Assembly: GCF_000169095.1 (NCBI RefSeq)
Contig: NZ_AAVU01000039.1
Location: forward strand, 1 to 64,000
Source: Lyngbya sp. PCC 8106
Lineage (GTDB): Bacteria; Cyanobacteriota; Cyanobacteriia; Cyanobacteriales; Microcoleaceae
Direction: 5' to 3'
DNA length: 64,000 nt
The position numbers and the translations under genes are program-made. Positions 17,088 through 25,025 of this stretch are shown here, piece after piece; within the stretch, counting starts at the first letter, position 1, and each line of letters opens with the position of its first letter. The notes beneath the pieces were generated by a model that worked only from the letters and a program-made list of their open reading frames with translations, was not told the origin of the DNA and searched no databases.

Positions 17088-17211
17088 TATAGCAATGTTA
17101 CCTGATTTGTAAAAAAGTAATCAAGATAACCCCCCAATGTTGGGGGGAAGGGGGGCGCAGAATTGGGGGTTTGGGGGCAATATCGTTTACAAATGATTTC
17201 TTATTGCTATA
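17088..17211. repeat. MITE-like palindromic element
   Basis: A 124-base segment ends in inverted TATAGCAAT (17088-17096) and ATTGCTATA (17203-17211). A second matched block follows inside (ATTTGTAAA and TTTACAAAT). At 17130-17147 it carries a perfect internal palindrome, six C then AA and its complement, followed by further G-rich tracts. The terminal symmetry and lack of coding content fit a miniature inverted-repeat element inserted after the gene ending at 17056. Confidence 0.6.
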
Positions 17212-17231
17212 GAAAATTAAACCCTAAAAAA

Positions 17232-17256
17232 CAGAGCTTCTTACAGCTCTGCTTTA
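17232..17256 (+). terminator. Probable intrinsic terminator
   Basis: CAGAGCT (17232-17238) and AGCTCTG (17245-17251) form a seven-pair stem with a six-base loop, followed by CTTTATT. It lies between the genes ending at 17056 (plus) and 17337 (minus). Confidence 0.5.
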
Positions 17257-17336
17257 TTCTCATTCTACTGTCTTACCTATCTTTTCGTAAAGACTAATAT
17301 CAAATGGTTAGTTTAAATTCTCTAATTTAGCAAAGT

Positions 17337-17609
17337 TTATGCGTGTCTTACGACTAATCCCCAGATGAAGATCAGAAGCATCGCACCTAAGACAGCAAAA
17401 ATAATACTAGGAATACTAAAAGCTCCGGCTGAGGCGGCTGCGGCGCCGCTACTTCCCAGTAAAAGCTGACCCAAGAAACCACCAACAACTGCACCTAAAA
17501 TTCCTAATCCCATTGTGGCAAAAATACCACCACCTTGATGACCTGGATAGATGAGTTTTGCCAACGCACCTGCAATTAATCCTAAAGCTAACCAAGCTAA
17601 AATACCCAT
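17337..17609 (-). CDS. GlsB/YeaQ/YmgE family membrane protein
   Basis: This small membrane protein family (formerly called transglycosylase-associated) is linked to envelope and acid or osmotic stress. The 90-residue protein shows the family pattern: WLALGLIAGALAKLIYPG, a glycine-rich second helix (GLGILGAVVGGFLGQLLLG) and a third helix (IFAVLGAMLLIFIWGLV). The catalytic function is unknown. The ATG start at 17609 is preceded by a purine-rich AGGAAAAAAA sequence. It fits the surrounding stress-type gene cluster. Confidence 0.9.
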   Translation of the reverse strand: MGILAWLALGLIAGALAKLIYPGHQGGGIFATMGLGILGAVVGGFLGQLLLGSSGAAAASAGAFSIPSIIFAVLGAMLLIFIWGLVVRHA

Positions 17610-17848
17610 ATTTTTTTCCTCGCTCTATTAAAGTTGATATTCATATACTATCCTGTAGAAAAGTTCCTCGTCTTCTATCAATAGATGGAACTCATTTAAA
17701 ATCAATAGAAAGAGTAGAACTTAGGGGTTCTCTACCCATAGAAATAGTGTTTTATTGATAAACTCATCACTAAGAGAGATGATTTAACTTAGTTATTCAT
17801 CTTATATTTAGAGCTAACGTAGTTACAAACTATGAGGAAATAAAAAAT

Positions 17849-18055
17849 ATGAATTTACTTCTAGAAGTTGGTGTAGACGCTGCACCTCATTTTCCAGTTT
17901 CAGCCGTAGCAGTTGGGGTTGTAGGCTTCATTGCAGCCGCGTCTATTGGTTCGATTGCTTGGTACAATTCTAAGCGTCCTGCGGGTTGGGAAGATAAAGA
18001 GCGTCCTGATTTTGTTCCCAATGTTGAGAAGTCAAATGATCCGGGCTTGGGTTAA
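17849..18055 (+). CDS. psb35: Photosystem II assembly protein Psb35 (Ssl2148-like)
   Basis: The 68-residue protein has one membrane helix (about residues 22-42) followed by SIAWYNSKRPAGWEDKERPDF, the conserved stretch I associate with Psb35/Ssl2148. That is a small thylakoid protein of the CP47/PSII assembly complexes and of high-light-inducible protein complexes. Length and topology match. TGAGGAAAT precedes the ATG as a plausible ribosome binding site. It sits upstream of an ssl1498-like gene, also linked to photosystems, with a gap of 117 bases. The name rests on recalled motif similarity. Confidence 0.75.
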   Translation: MNLLLEVGVDAAPHFPVSAVAVGVVGFIAAASIGSIAWYNSKRPAGWEDKERPDFVPNVEKSNDPGLG

Positions 18056-18172
18056 CTCATTACTAAAATTCATAGTATTTTAGGCAGTTTAAAACAAGCT
18101 AAATTATACTATGACTCATTTTAACGATTTAGCTTTCATTTGTAGTTTATTTCTTTAATTAAGGAGGATTTT

Positions 18173-18493
18173 ATGGCAGATACTCATAAGAAAACGGGTG
18201 GCGATGTAGGTCATTATGATCGTAACATTCAACCGGCTGAAGTAGGCGCTCGTCAAGACAGAGAGGGTGTTAATTATAAGAAGCTTGCCAAAGAGCAAGA
18301 AGGACAGCCTAACACCACTAAAGGCCAGACGGTTGACCAAGAAGGGTTAGCCAATAATTACGCAATTGAACCTGAAATGTATATTAACGAACCCGGTGAC
18401 TTGCGAGAGCAAGAAGAAGAGCAAAAAGAAGAACGGGTTGAAGAATTAGAAGAAGTTCAGAAGCATGGAAAAAAAGGCCCAGGTGTAATCTAA
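18173..18493 (+). CDS. ssl1498-like light-harvesting-like protein
   Basis: The 106-residue hydrophilic protein has a C-terminal half containing EGLANNYAIEPEMYINEPG. This resembles the ..GRLNNFAVEPKMYV.E signature of the small ssl1498 family, which is annotated as light-harvesting-like. The N-terminal half is basic and polar (MADTHKKTGGDVGHYDRN) and the tail is very rich in Glu (EQEEEQKEERVEELEE). No membrane helix is visible. A strong ribosome binding site (AAGGAGG) precedes the ATG. The role is uncertain; the family link rests on one motif. Confidence 0.55.
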   Translation: MADTHKKTGGDVGHYDRNIQPAEVGARQDREGVNYKKLAKEQEGQPNTTKGQTVDQEGLANNYAIEPEMYINEPGDLREQEEEQKEERVEELEEVQKHGKKGPGVI

Positions 18494-18875
18494 TTTAGAC
18501 GATAGATTCTATCCTAATCAATCTGAGCTTTTTATCCCTCCCGTTAAAAAAAGGTTTGCTAAGTGTAGTAACCTGAAACAACGGGAGATTTCTTGATATT
18601 AAAATTAAGTTTGAGTTTGTAAATATACAGAAGTGATGGTTGTCGGTTTGGAGATCTTCATTTTTCTATCTATAAATGTCTCAATTTACTTTTGTACTGT
18701 CATCAATTATCAAGTTATATATGATTTCAATCTCCAGGATTTTAGGTTTAAAAATCATGGTTTGCTGAATCTATATCTAGGGATGGATAACTTAATCTTG
18801 ATTTCTTGATATCTTATAAATATAGAGAACAAACATTTGTTCAAAAGTCTTGAAAAAACTAGGAGAAATTTAATT
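18494..18875. other. Intergenic region with one stem-loop
   Basis: Some 380 AT-rich bases without a gene. A stem-loop pairs CTCCCGTT (18538-18545) with AACGGGAG (18580-18587), with an inner AGGTT/AACCT stem. No T-run follows. AGGAG at 18861-18865 is the ribosome binding site of the csbD-like gene. Confidence 0.5.
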
Positions 18876-19058
18876 ATGTCTACTGAAGATAAAGCAAAAG
18901 CAACGGCTAAAAATGTCGAAGGTAAAGCTCAAGAAGCTATGGGTAAAGTCACAGGCGATCCTGAAGATAAAGCCGAAGGTAAAATGAAGCAAGGTCAAGC
19001 CCAAGCTCAACACGCTGTTGAAAATGCCAAAGATAAAGCGAAGAAAGCAATTGACTAA
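18876..19058 (+). CDS. CsbD family stress protein
   Basis: The 60-residue acidic/basic, Ala- and Lys-rich protein matches CsbD: STEDKAKATAKNVEGKAQEAMGKVTGDPEDKAEGK is the family core. CsbD-like proteins are small, probably disordered or helical stress-response proteins of unknown activity. The frame extends upstream to a TTG at 18837, but ATG 18876 has AGGAG ten bases ahead and gives the family length. It is followed by a strong intrinsic terminator, so it is monocistronic. Confidence 0.88.
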   Translation: MSTEDKAKATAKNVEGKAQEAMGKVTGDPEDKAEGKMKQGQAQAQHAVENAKDKAKKAID

Positions 19059-19094
19059 TTAATACAATCTAAATTTATTGAGGTTTAGTGTTTA

Positions 19095-19124
19095 AAATGA
19101 GGTTCATAAGAACCTCATTTTTTT
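19095..19124 (+). terminator. Strong intrinsic terminator after csbD-like gene
   Basis: AAATGAGGTTC (19095-19105) and GAACCTCATTT (19110-19120) form a perfect eleven-pair stem with a four-base loop, running directly into seven T. It can also act on the opposing minus-strand gene because of its symmetry and flanking A's. Confidence 0.88.
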
Positions 19125-19155
19125 ATGATCTATTTATTGAATTAACTAAACAAAA

Positions 19156-19374
19156 CTAGGAAAAATCTGCATCAATAGCTCCACCTTGTTCGTGAGCAAT
19201 TAATATTTGACGATTTCCGAGATCAGTTGTTCGTTCTTCTGACTTGGGTTGTGACGCTTTCGGATTTTCCGATTTAAACTGTTGTTCGAGTTCAACAGCA
19301 GGGTCAACACCCGGATCGACATCAGAATCAATTGCTCTATCTCGATCAGATGGTTGTTGATTATTCATAATCAT
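19156..19374 (-). CDS. Small hydrophilic hypothetical protein
   Basis: The 72-residue protein is acidic and polar (DRDRAIDSDVDPGVDPAVELEQQF...) and probably disordered, with no recognisable family. An AAGGAG sequence sits nine bases before the ATG at 19374, which supports translation from this start rather than Met3. It lies convergent with the csbD-like gene and upstream of nothing on its own strand. Confidence 0.5.
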   Translation of the reverse strand: MIMNNQQPSDRDRAIDSDVDPGVDPAVELEQQFKSENPKASQPKSEERTTDLGNRQILIAHEQGGAIDADFS

Positions 19375-19494
19375 AGTTAAGTTCTCCTTTGTTTAGACAA
19401 ATATCATCAGATTTGTTTCCACATTAACAATTATTTTGGTTAGTTGACCTCTTGCTAATGAGATAAATAAGTTAATAAACTTTTAAAATAAAAT

Positions 19495-19521
19495 GTAGGA
19501 GTGCAAGCCTTACACCCCTAC
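19495..19521. repeat. GTAGGAGTG/CACCCCTAC stem-loop
   Basis: GTAGGAGTG (19495-19503) and CACCCCTAC (19513-19521) form a nine-position stem with one mismatch. It lies just beyond the 3' end of pstB and shares GTAGG/CCTAC ends with the repeats at 7601 and 57502. Confidence 0.45.
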
Positions 19522-19567
19522 CCGATAAAAGTTTTGTTTCTCAAGAATAGATTCTTGAAAATGAGAT

Positions 19568-20569
19568 TTATCCAAAGCTACCGCTCACATATTTTTGGGT
19601 AGCTTCCTCTTGGGGATCTTGAAAGATTTTCTCGGTTTCATCATACTCAACTAAATACCCAAATCGATTTCCTGACTCTCCTTCTTCAGCGTTAAAGAAA
19701 GCAGTTAAATCAGCAACCCTTGTCGCTTGTTGCATATTGTGAGTAACAATAACAACTGTGTAACTTTCTTTGAGATCATGAATTAAATCTTCAACCTTTT
19801 GAGTCGAAACAGGGTCAAGAGAGGAGCAGGGTTCATCCATTAAAATAACTTCCGGTTTCAAGGCAACCGCCCGAGCAATACACAGACGTTGTTTTTGACC
19901 TCCAGAGAGGGATAAGGCGTTTTCTTTTAGTTTATCTTTCACTTCAGTCCATAGTGCTGCTTTTTTGAGGGAGTTTTCGACTAATTCATCCATATCTCCC
20001 GAATAGTTATTAATCCTGGCTCCATAGGCAATATTATCATAAATTGACTTGGGAAAAGGATTCGGTTTTTGGAAAACCATACCAATTTTTCGACGCACTT
20101 TAACCGCATCAACTTTCTTAGAATAAAGATTTTTATCATGGAAAAAAACTTTACCCTCTGTATGAAAACTGTCAATCAAATCATTGAGACGATTAAAACA
20201 ACGAATTAAGGTACTTTTCCCACAACCCGACGGCCCAATTAACGCAGTGACTTGTTTGGGGGGAATTTCCATATTTACCTTACTTAAGGCTAAAGTATCA
20301 CCGTAGTAAACGCTTAACTGTTCCGTTGTAAAAACACTATTATTGAATGTCTTTGCGCTTTGATTGGAGCGATTGTTTTTGGAGTTGTGACGTTCTCTAT
20401 TTTTCTGTGAATCATTGTCATCTTGATTTGCATGAGAGTCACGATTTTCTGAGGAGTGATTATTCTGTCTCATTGTTTGCGTATTGTCTCGAACTTCAAT
20501 TGAATTTTTTTCCGGTTTGTTTCTGTTTTTCTCAGTATTATCTTGAATCTCAAAATGACGATTATCCAT
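19568..20569 (-). CDS. pstB: Phosphate ABC transporter ATP-binding protein PstB with N-terminal extension
   Basis: PstB is the ATPase of the high-affinity phosphate importer. The 333-residue protein has a complete ABC domain: Walker A GPSGCGKST, signature LSGGQKQR, Walker B VILMDEP and the switch His in VIVTHNMQQ. Compared with the usual 255-270 residues, it carries about 75 extra N-terminal residues, extremely rich in Asn, Asp, Arg and Ser, before FTTEQLSVYYGD. The extended ATG start is backed by a GGAGG ribosome binding site eight bases upstream, so the extension is probably translated. It is the last gene of pstC-pstA-pstB. Confidence 0.94.
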   Translation of the reverse strand: MDNRHFEIQDNTEKNRNKPEKNSIEVRDNTQTMRQNNHSSENRDSHANQDDNDSQKNRERHNSKNNRSNQSAKTFNNSVFTTEQLSVYYGDTLALSKVNMEIPPKQVTALIGPSGCGKSTLIRCFNRLNDLIDSFHTEGKVFFHDKNLYSKKVDAVKVRRKIGMVFQKPNPFPKSIYDNIAYGARINNYSGDMDELVENSLKKAALWTEVKDKLKENALSLSGGQKQRLCIARAVALKPEVILMDEPCSSLDPVSTQKVEDLIHDLKESYTVVIVTHNMQQATRVADLTAFFNAEEGESGNRFGYLVEYDETEKIFQDPQEEATQKYVSGSFG

Positions 20570-20609
20570 AATTTACCTCCGAGTTTTAAATGAAGAATGA
20601 ATGGAAAAC

Positions 20610-21503
20610 CTAATAAGTTCCTTTCTGACCAAAATATCGAGCCAGAACACTAGCAAACAGAACTAACAAAATCAAAATCAATGAAGCAGCCCAAGCAATT
20701 TCTTGTTGATTTTCATAGGGAGCCGTTGCAAAGTTATAGATCAAAACTGACATTGAGGGAACAGTTTGATCGATAATTCCATCCGGCCAGCTTTGAGCAA
20801 ATATCACGGTGAATAATAAAGGTGCTGTTTCTCCTGCTGCCCGAGCAACAGCTAGAGTAATTCCGGTTAAAATAGCGGGGATAGCAGCCGGAACAACAAT
20901 TTGTAAAACAGTATGAAAACTTGATGCTCCAACACCAACTGAAGCCCAACGAACATCTTGAGGGACTAATTGTAATGCTTCGTCTGTAGTTCTGACAATG
21001 ATGGGAAGCATCAAAATTGCCAGGGCAAATCCTCCGGCTAAAGTTGAGAATTTATCCATCGTTAAAACCACTACAGTATAAGCAAAAATTCCAACAACAA
21101 TTGAAGGAACCCCACTGAGAACATTTGTAGCAAAACGAATCCACTTAGCGATTTTTTTTGAGCTAAACTCAGACAGATAAATCCCCGCTCCAATACCAAT
21201 GGGAACACTGATTACTACGGCAATACCAACCAGAAGTATTGTTCCAGCAATCGCAGAAGCCACACCTCCTCCTGCTTGCATTGCAGTGGGAGGAATCTCA
21301 GTAAAAAGAGCTAAGTTAAATCGACTTAATCCTTTAAAAATCACATAAGAAATGACTAAACCCAAAGGTAAAATAGCTAAACCTAACATGAAAAAAGCTA
21401 ATCCAGTTAAGAGCTTTTCAATTAGATTACCTGAATTTGATCCTGAAGTTTCGATACTCTCATTTGGAAAACCATTCTGCTGTGTTGTTGTTCCTGAAGT
21501 CAT
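20610..21503 (-). CDS. pstA: Phosphate ABC transporter permease PstA
   Basis: PstA is one of the two permeases of the Pst phosphate importer in the plasma membrane. The 297-residue protein has about six membrane helices and the binding-protein-dependent permease EAA loop (VPQDVRWASVGVGASSFHTVLQIVVPAAIPAI). The polar N-terminal 28 residues (Thr/Ser/Asn-rich) precede the first helix. It follows pstC after 11 bases and precedes pstB by 40, so the three form one operon. Confidence 0.95.
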   Translation of the reverse strand: MTSGTTTQQNGFPNESIETSGSNSGNLIEKLLTGLAFFMLGLAILPLGLVISYVIFKGLSRFNLALFTEIPPTAMQAGGGVASAIAGTILLVGIAVVISVPIGIGAGIYLSEFSSKKIAKWIRFATNVLSGVPSIVVGIFAYTVVVLTMDKFSTLAGGFALAILMLPIIVRTTDEALQLVPQDVRWASVGVGASSFHTVLQIVVPAAIPAILTGITLAVARAAGETAPLLFTVIFAQSWPDGIIDQTVPSMSVLIYNFATAPYENQQEIAWAASLILILLVLFASVLARYFGQKGTY

Positions 21504-21514
21504 TAATAAATATC

Positions 21515-22471
21515 CTAGTATTTTTTAACCTGACGAACAATCCATTCCGCCAAAATATTAACGATTAGTGTGATTAAAAATAGAACCGCTCCGGCATACA
21601 TCAAAGAAGATTCTTGTAAACCACTTGCTTCGGGAAATTGACTGGCAATTAAAGAGGCAATTGTATTTCCGGGTGCAAATAGAGAAATACTCAAGTCATT
21701 ACTATTTCCAATCACCATCGTGATAGCCATTGTCTCTCCTAAAGCCCGGCCAAAACCCAACATAATGCCGCCGACAATTCCTGAAAATGAAGCCGGAATT
21801 AAAACGCTAAAAATAGTTTGCCATCGAGTCGAGCCAACCCCATAAGCAGCACTGCGTAATTCTGGCGGTAAAGAGGCGAGAGAATCTCGAGAAATAGCCG
21901 TAATAATTGGCAAAGTCATGATGGCTAAAATCACTCCGGCAGGTAACATTCCCGGGCCGATTGGTTGGGTGCTAAATAATGGAATCCAACCTAAATATTG
22001 GTGTAGCCATCCGCCCACAATCAGCAAAAATGGAATCAGAACATAAATTCCCCATAATCCATAGATAACGCTAGGAATGGCAGCTAATAACTCCACCAGA
22101 AAAGTGAGTACAGTCCGAATAGAAACAGGTAAAAAATTTTCACTCAAAACTACAGCACTAGCAATCGCAATCGGGACTGCAATTAATAAACCGATTAAGG
22201 AACTTACAATCGTTCCATAAATCATTGGCAGTATGCCATAATTACTCTGAGGGGGATTCCAGGCGCTGGTGGTTAAAAAACTGGCTCCAAATTCTTTAAT
22301 CGCAGGAATGCCCGCAAGCGTAACTTCTACTGCTAGCCAAATTAAAACGGCAGCGACACTAAATGCTAGAATCTGATTGAGCCAAAAAAAAGTTTGATCT
22401 GTTATCTGTTCACGCGATGAGCGATTATCGTCATCTGCCCGAGAACTCTGAGCATTAGAAGTCATACTCAA
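21515..22471 (-). CDS. pstC: Phosphate ABC transporter permease PstC
   Basis: PstC pairs with PstA to form the phosphate channel. The 318-residue protein has about six helices, the segment LLAAIPSVIYGLWGIYVLIP typical of PstC, and the EAA loop (LPPELRSAAYGVGSTRWQTIFSVLIPASFSGI). The N-terminal 28 residues are polar. It is the first gene of the operon. No pstS (phosphate-binding protein) lies upstream; instead a Pho box and then a TnpB element are found. Confidence 0.95.
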   Translation of the reverse strand: MSMTSNAQSSRADDDNRSSREQITDQTFFWLNQILAFSVAAVLIWLAVEVTLAGIPAIKEFGASFLTTSAWNPPQSNYGILPMIYGTIVSSLIGLLIAVPIAIASAVVLSENFLPVSIRTVLTFLVELLAAIPSVIYGLWGIYVLIPFLLIVGGWLHQYLGWIPLFSTQPIGPGMLPAGVILAIMTLPIITAISRDSLASLPPELRSAAYGVGSTRWQTIFSVLIPASFSGIVGGIMLGFGRALGETMAITMVIGNSNDLSISLFAPGNTIASLIASQFPEASGLQESSLMYAGAVLFLITLIVNILAEWIVRQVKKY

Positions 22472-22708
22472 AAAAATAATTTAACTTGAACAATTCCACC
22501 GACTAGAAACTAATCAATAAAGCCCGAAATCTTGATCTAAAGTTCCGAAGAATATTGATGTTGAGTTTGCAATCTGTGTGAATGCCTTAAGGTTAAATCA
22601 AACTGACCTGATTCTCTATACCTCATCAGATAGATTTATAAGAAAAAACTTATTTTATTTTTATGACTGAAGGCTGAATTTTATAAAAAAAACAATATTT
22701 TCATAAAA

Positions 22709-22763
22709 CTTAATACAAACTTAACCTTTACTTAACCTTTAATTAACTTAGTTTCTATATACT
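22709..22763 (+). promoter_or_regulatory. Pho box (four 11-bp repeats) with a plus-strand -10 element
   Basis: Four direct repeats at 11-base spacing are visible: CTTAATAC (22709), CTTAACCT (22720), CTTAACCT (22731) and ATTAACTT (22742), separated by AAA, TTA and TTA. This matches the cyanobacterial SphR/PhoB-type Pho box (PyTTAAPyPyT/A repeats). A perfect -10-like TATACT (22758-22763) follows nine bases after the last repeat on the plus strand, so in this orientation it points away from pstC. A TATAAA-like sequence on the other side could serve pstC. Both strands may be controlled. Confidence 0.85.
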
Positions 22764-22850
22764 AAAAGATCAATTTTAATTCATATTATTAAAATCAGAG
22801 GTAAATCTGGACGCGGAGACTAACCCCGCACTCAGTTCTATTACAATACT

Positions 22851-23073
22851 TTGACATCCTCTCCGTCGTAAACAACGGAGATTCCAAACATCACTGTCTG
22901 GGCTTCCTCTTTCCACGAGCTGACTTACTAGGTTGAGTTTCCCCAACAGAGCAGAGGGCATTCTCTCTAGAGGCGTTAACTTCCGTCTGCCCGACGGTAT
23001 TTTAAAAACAGATATTAAGCGGAAGAACGGATTAAGTTATCTGTAGGACAGCATAAATCTCTGATACTCGCAG
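22851..23073 (-). ncRNA. Probable omega RNA (TnpB guide RNA) region
   Basis: The 220 bases between the tnpB stop and the right end have several stem-forming segments, for example CTCTAGAGAG near 22965 and CCGTCGGGC with GACGG near 22985. They end in the right-end hairpin. In this family the transcript of this region is the guide RNA for TnpB, with the guide taken from DNA just beyond the right end. Assignment is by position and family knowledge. Confidence 0.5.
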
Positions 23074-24225
23074 TTAAATTAATCCGTTAATCGATTTCTT
23101 ATCCGTTTCTTTATTTGATAGTTGTTTTAATGCAGATTTCAGTATATTTCTGGCGGCATTTTTATCCCGGTCAGCGATATATCCACAGTGAGGGCATTCA
23201 TGGGTTCTCGTACTGAGAGTTTTTACAACTTTCTCACCACAATTTGAACAGCTTTGGGAAGTATACGCGGGTTCAACAGCAATCACCGGAACCCCATAAA
23301 CCCGCGCCATATATTCTAACCATTCTCGAAACCTGTACCAAGCTGCATCGCTAATTGATTTGGCTAGATGATGATTTTTAACCATGTTGCGAATCCGTAG
23401 GTTTTCAATCGCTACCAAGTCGTTAGACTGTATGACGTGTTGGGCTAATTTACAAGCCCAATCATTACGCCTGCGTGAAACCTTGAGATGCGCTCTACCT
23501 AATTTGTTTCTGGCTTTTTGGCGATTTTGACTGCCTTTTTGAGTTCTTGATAATCGACGTTGTAGCTTTTTAAGCTTGCGTTCATCTTTTCTCAAAAACC
23601 GGGGATTATCTATTTGATTACCAGAACAATCTGTGTAGAAATAGTTAAGACCTACATCTAATCCTGTTTGTTTTCCTGTGAGTTCTTTTTTCTCCTCTCG
23701 TTCATGGTCTATCAGAAATTGAGCATAATACCCGTCATGTCTTCTAATTACCCTCACTCGTTTGATTTGTTTTAACTGATAATAGTGCAGGTTTCGGCTT
23801 CCCCAAAGCTTAAATGTACCCGTTTGAAACTTGTCTGTGAACGTTAGATAACGTCTGTCCTCCGAAAGTTTCCATCCTGATGTTTTGTATTCAACAGACG
23901 CTCTAACTTGATACTTTTTAAACTTTGGGAATCCTTTGGAGCCTGGTATTTTCTGCTTACAATTCCGATAAAATCTTTCAATTGATGCCCAAGCTCTTTC
24001 TGCGTGTGCTTGTCGTGCCATTGAGTTTAACTTTGATGCCCAGGGAAATTCTGGGTTGTCTGACAACAGTTTGCAGTGCTTGTAGGCATCGTTGCGACTT
24101 TTAACCTGACCGTCTAACCATGCTCTGATAACGCTGTTGCGAACAAATAGACCTGTCCGAATGGCTTCATCCAAGCTTCGGTACTGGCAATATGTTCCTT
24201 GCAGCTTCATTTCATATACGAGCAT
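23074..24225 (-). CDS. tnpB: RNA-guided endonuclease TnpB (IS200/IS605 OrfB)
   Basis: TnpB is an RNA-guided DNA nuclease that favours retention of IS200/IS605 elements. With the start at 24225 (MLVYEMKLQG, the usual N-terminus for this group) the protein has 383 residues. The RuvC triad is visible: Asp190 in TGLDVGLNYF, Glu274 in VAIENL and an Asp in ADRDKNAARNI (352 or 354). The zinc ribbon CSNCG...CPHCG (Cys326/329/344/347) is complete. The frame continues upstream to an ATG at 24258 over the left end, which I consider non-native. All key residues are present, so it is probably active. Confidence 0.92.
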   Translation of the reverse strand: MLVYEMKLQGTYCQYRSLDEAIRTGLFVRNSVIRAWLDGQVKSRNDAYKHCKLLSDNPEFPWASKLNSMARQAHAERAWASIERFYRNCKQKIPGSKGFPKFKKYQVRASVEYKTSGWKLSEDRRYLTFTDKFQTGTFKLWGSRNLHYYQLKQIKRVRVIRRHDGYYAQFLIDHEREEKKELTGKQTGLDVGLNYFYTDCSGNQIDNPRFLRKDERKLKKLQRRLSRTQKGSQNRQKARNKLGRAHLKVSRRRNDWACKLAQHVIQSNDLVAIENLRIRNMVKNHHLAKSISDAAWYRFREWLEYMARVYGVPVIAVEPAYTSQSCSNCGEKVVKTLSTRTHECPHCGYIADRDKNAARNILKSALKQLSNKETDKKSINGLI

Positions 24226-24328
24226 AATTTGTCGTCGTCGCTGACGATAACCCATCATAGCACGAACATAATCCGTCGTGAACGACGGGGCTTTTGACCC
24301 GCTTTTTTTGGTAAACTGACATCGGTTT

Positions 24329-24877
24329 TTAGACTTGATACTTCAACCAGATTGAGGTCACAGTCCCAATAAAATGAGCCGCAACCCCATTCAAATTGGC
24401 AACCATAATTAAAACATCCAGCGCTCGCACCGCTTCACTGGCATCGGTTAATGTGGTTCCAGGAGGTTGAGAAATTGTTTTAGCAACTAATACTGCTGCT
24501 GTTAAACCCGAACCGATTAAAGTCACAAACATTCCCCCTAACCCTATTATTAATCCGAGTTGGAGCAGTCGAGTTAAATCTGATTTTGGAGGGGGTTGAG
24601 TAGAGTCCGCTTTTCGTAGACGTTGACCGACTCGCGTATACCAAAAAGCCAAAATAATACTCACGACCGCAGCGATAATTCCACTGATAGCAAACAAGAT
24701 TCCCCATCCCATTGCCGGATTTGTTTGGGCAGAAATCTGACGACCTGTGACCACAAACAATAAGGAAATTCCCGAAACTAAAACCCCTACAATTTGCAGC
24801 CAGAAGCAACTCCATCCGGTTAGACGCAAATTCAATGCTTTTTTCTTTAAGTTTGGAGAAACAGAAGAACTATTCAT
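24329..24877 (-). CDS. DUF3611 family membrane protein
   Basis: The 182-residue protein has four membrane helices (about residues 23-45, 57-80, 105-130 and 152-175) separated by short polar loops and matches DUF3611, a cyanobacterial/plastid family. Characteristic parts are GWSCFWLQIVGVLVSGISLLF and NLNGVAAHFIGTVTSIWL. Function is not established; a thylakoid or envelope location is inferred from the phylogenetic range. It stands alone next to the TnpB element. Confidence 0.8.
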   Translation of the reverse strand: MNSSSVSPNLKKKALNLRLTGWSCFWLQIVGVLVSGISLLFVVTGRQISAQTNPAMGWGILFAISGIIAAVVSIILAFWYTRVGQRLRKADSTQPPPKSDLTRLLQLGLIIGLGGMFVTLIGSGLTAAVLVAKTISQPPGTTLTDASEAVRALDVLIMVANLNGVAAHFIGTVTSIWLKYQV

Positions 24878-25025
24878 TTTTTTGTTTTTTTATAAAGTTG
24901 ATGAAACGGCCTGTATTTTCGCTCAGATTTCAACAGAATCTAGCTGTCTCGTGAGAAATAAAAAATTAATCAATGTTATCTCTATGTTCTAAAAAATTGA
25001 GACAATGAGCTGGATATTTCAGCTT

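Larger units (their letters stand above)
22851..24297 (-). mobile_element. IS200/IS605-type element carrying only tnpB
   Basis: The element is read on the minus strand. Its left end carries the hairpin CCGTCGT/ACGACGG (24273-24288). Its right end carries a CTCCG...CGGAG hairpin (22860-22881) followed by GGATGTCAA at the terminus. TCAA occurs at both limits (24297-24294 and 22854-22851), consistent with single-strand transposition ends of this family. No tnpA (Y1 transposase) is present, so movement would need a transposase in trans. Exact boundaries are inferred from hairpins, not from an empty site. Confidence 0.7.
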
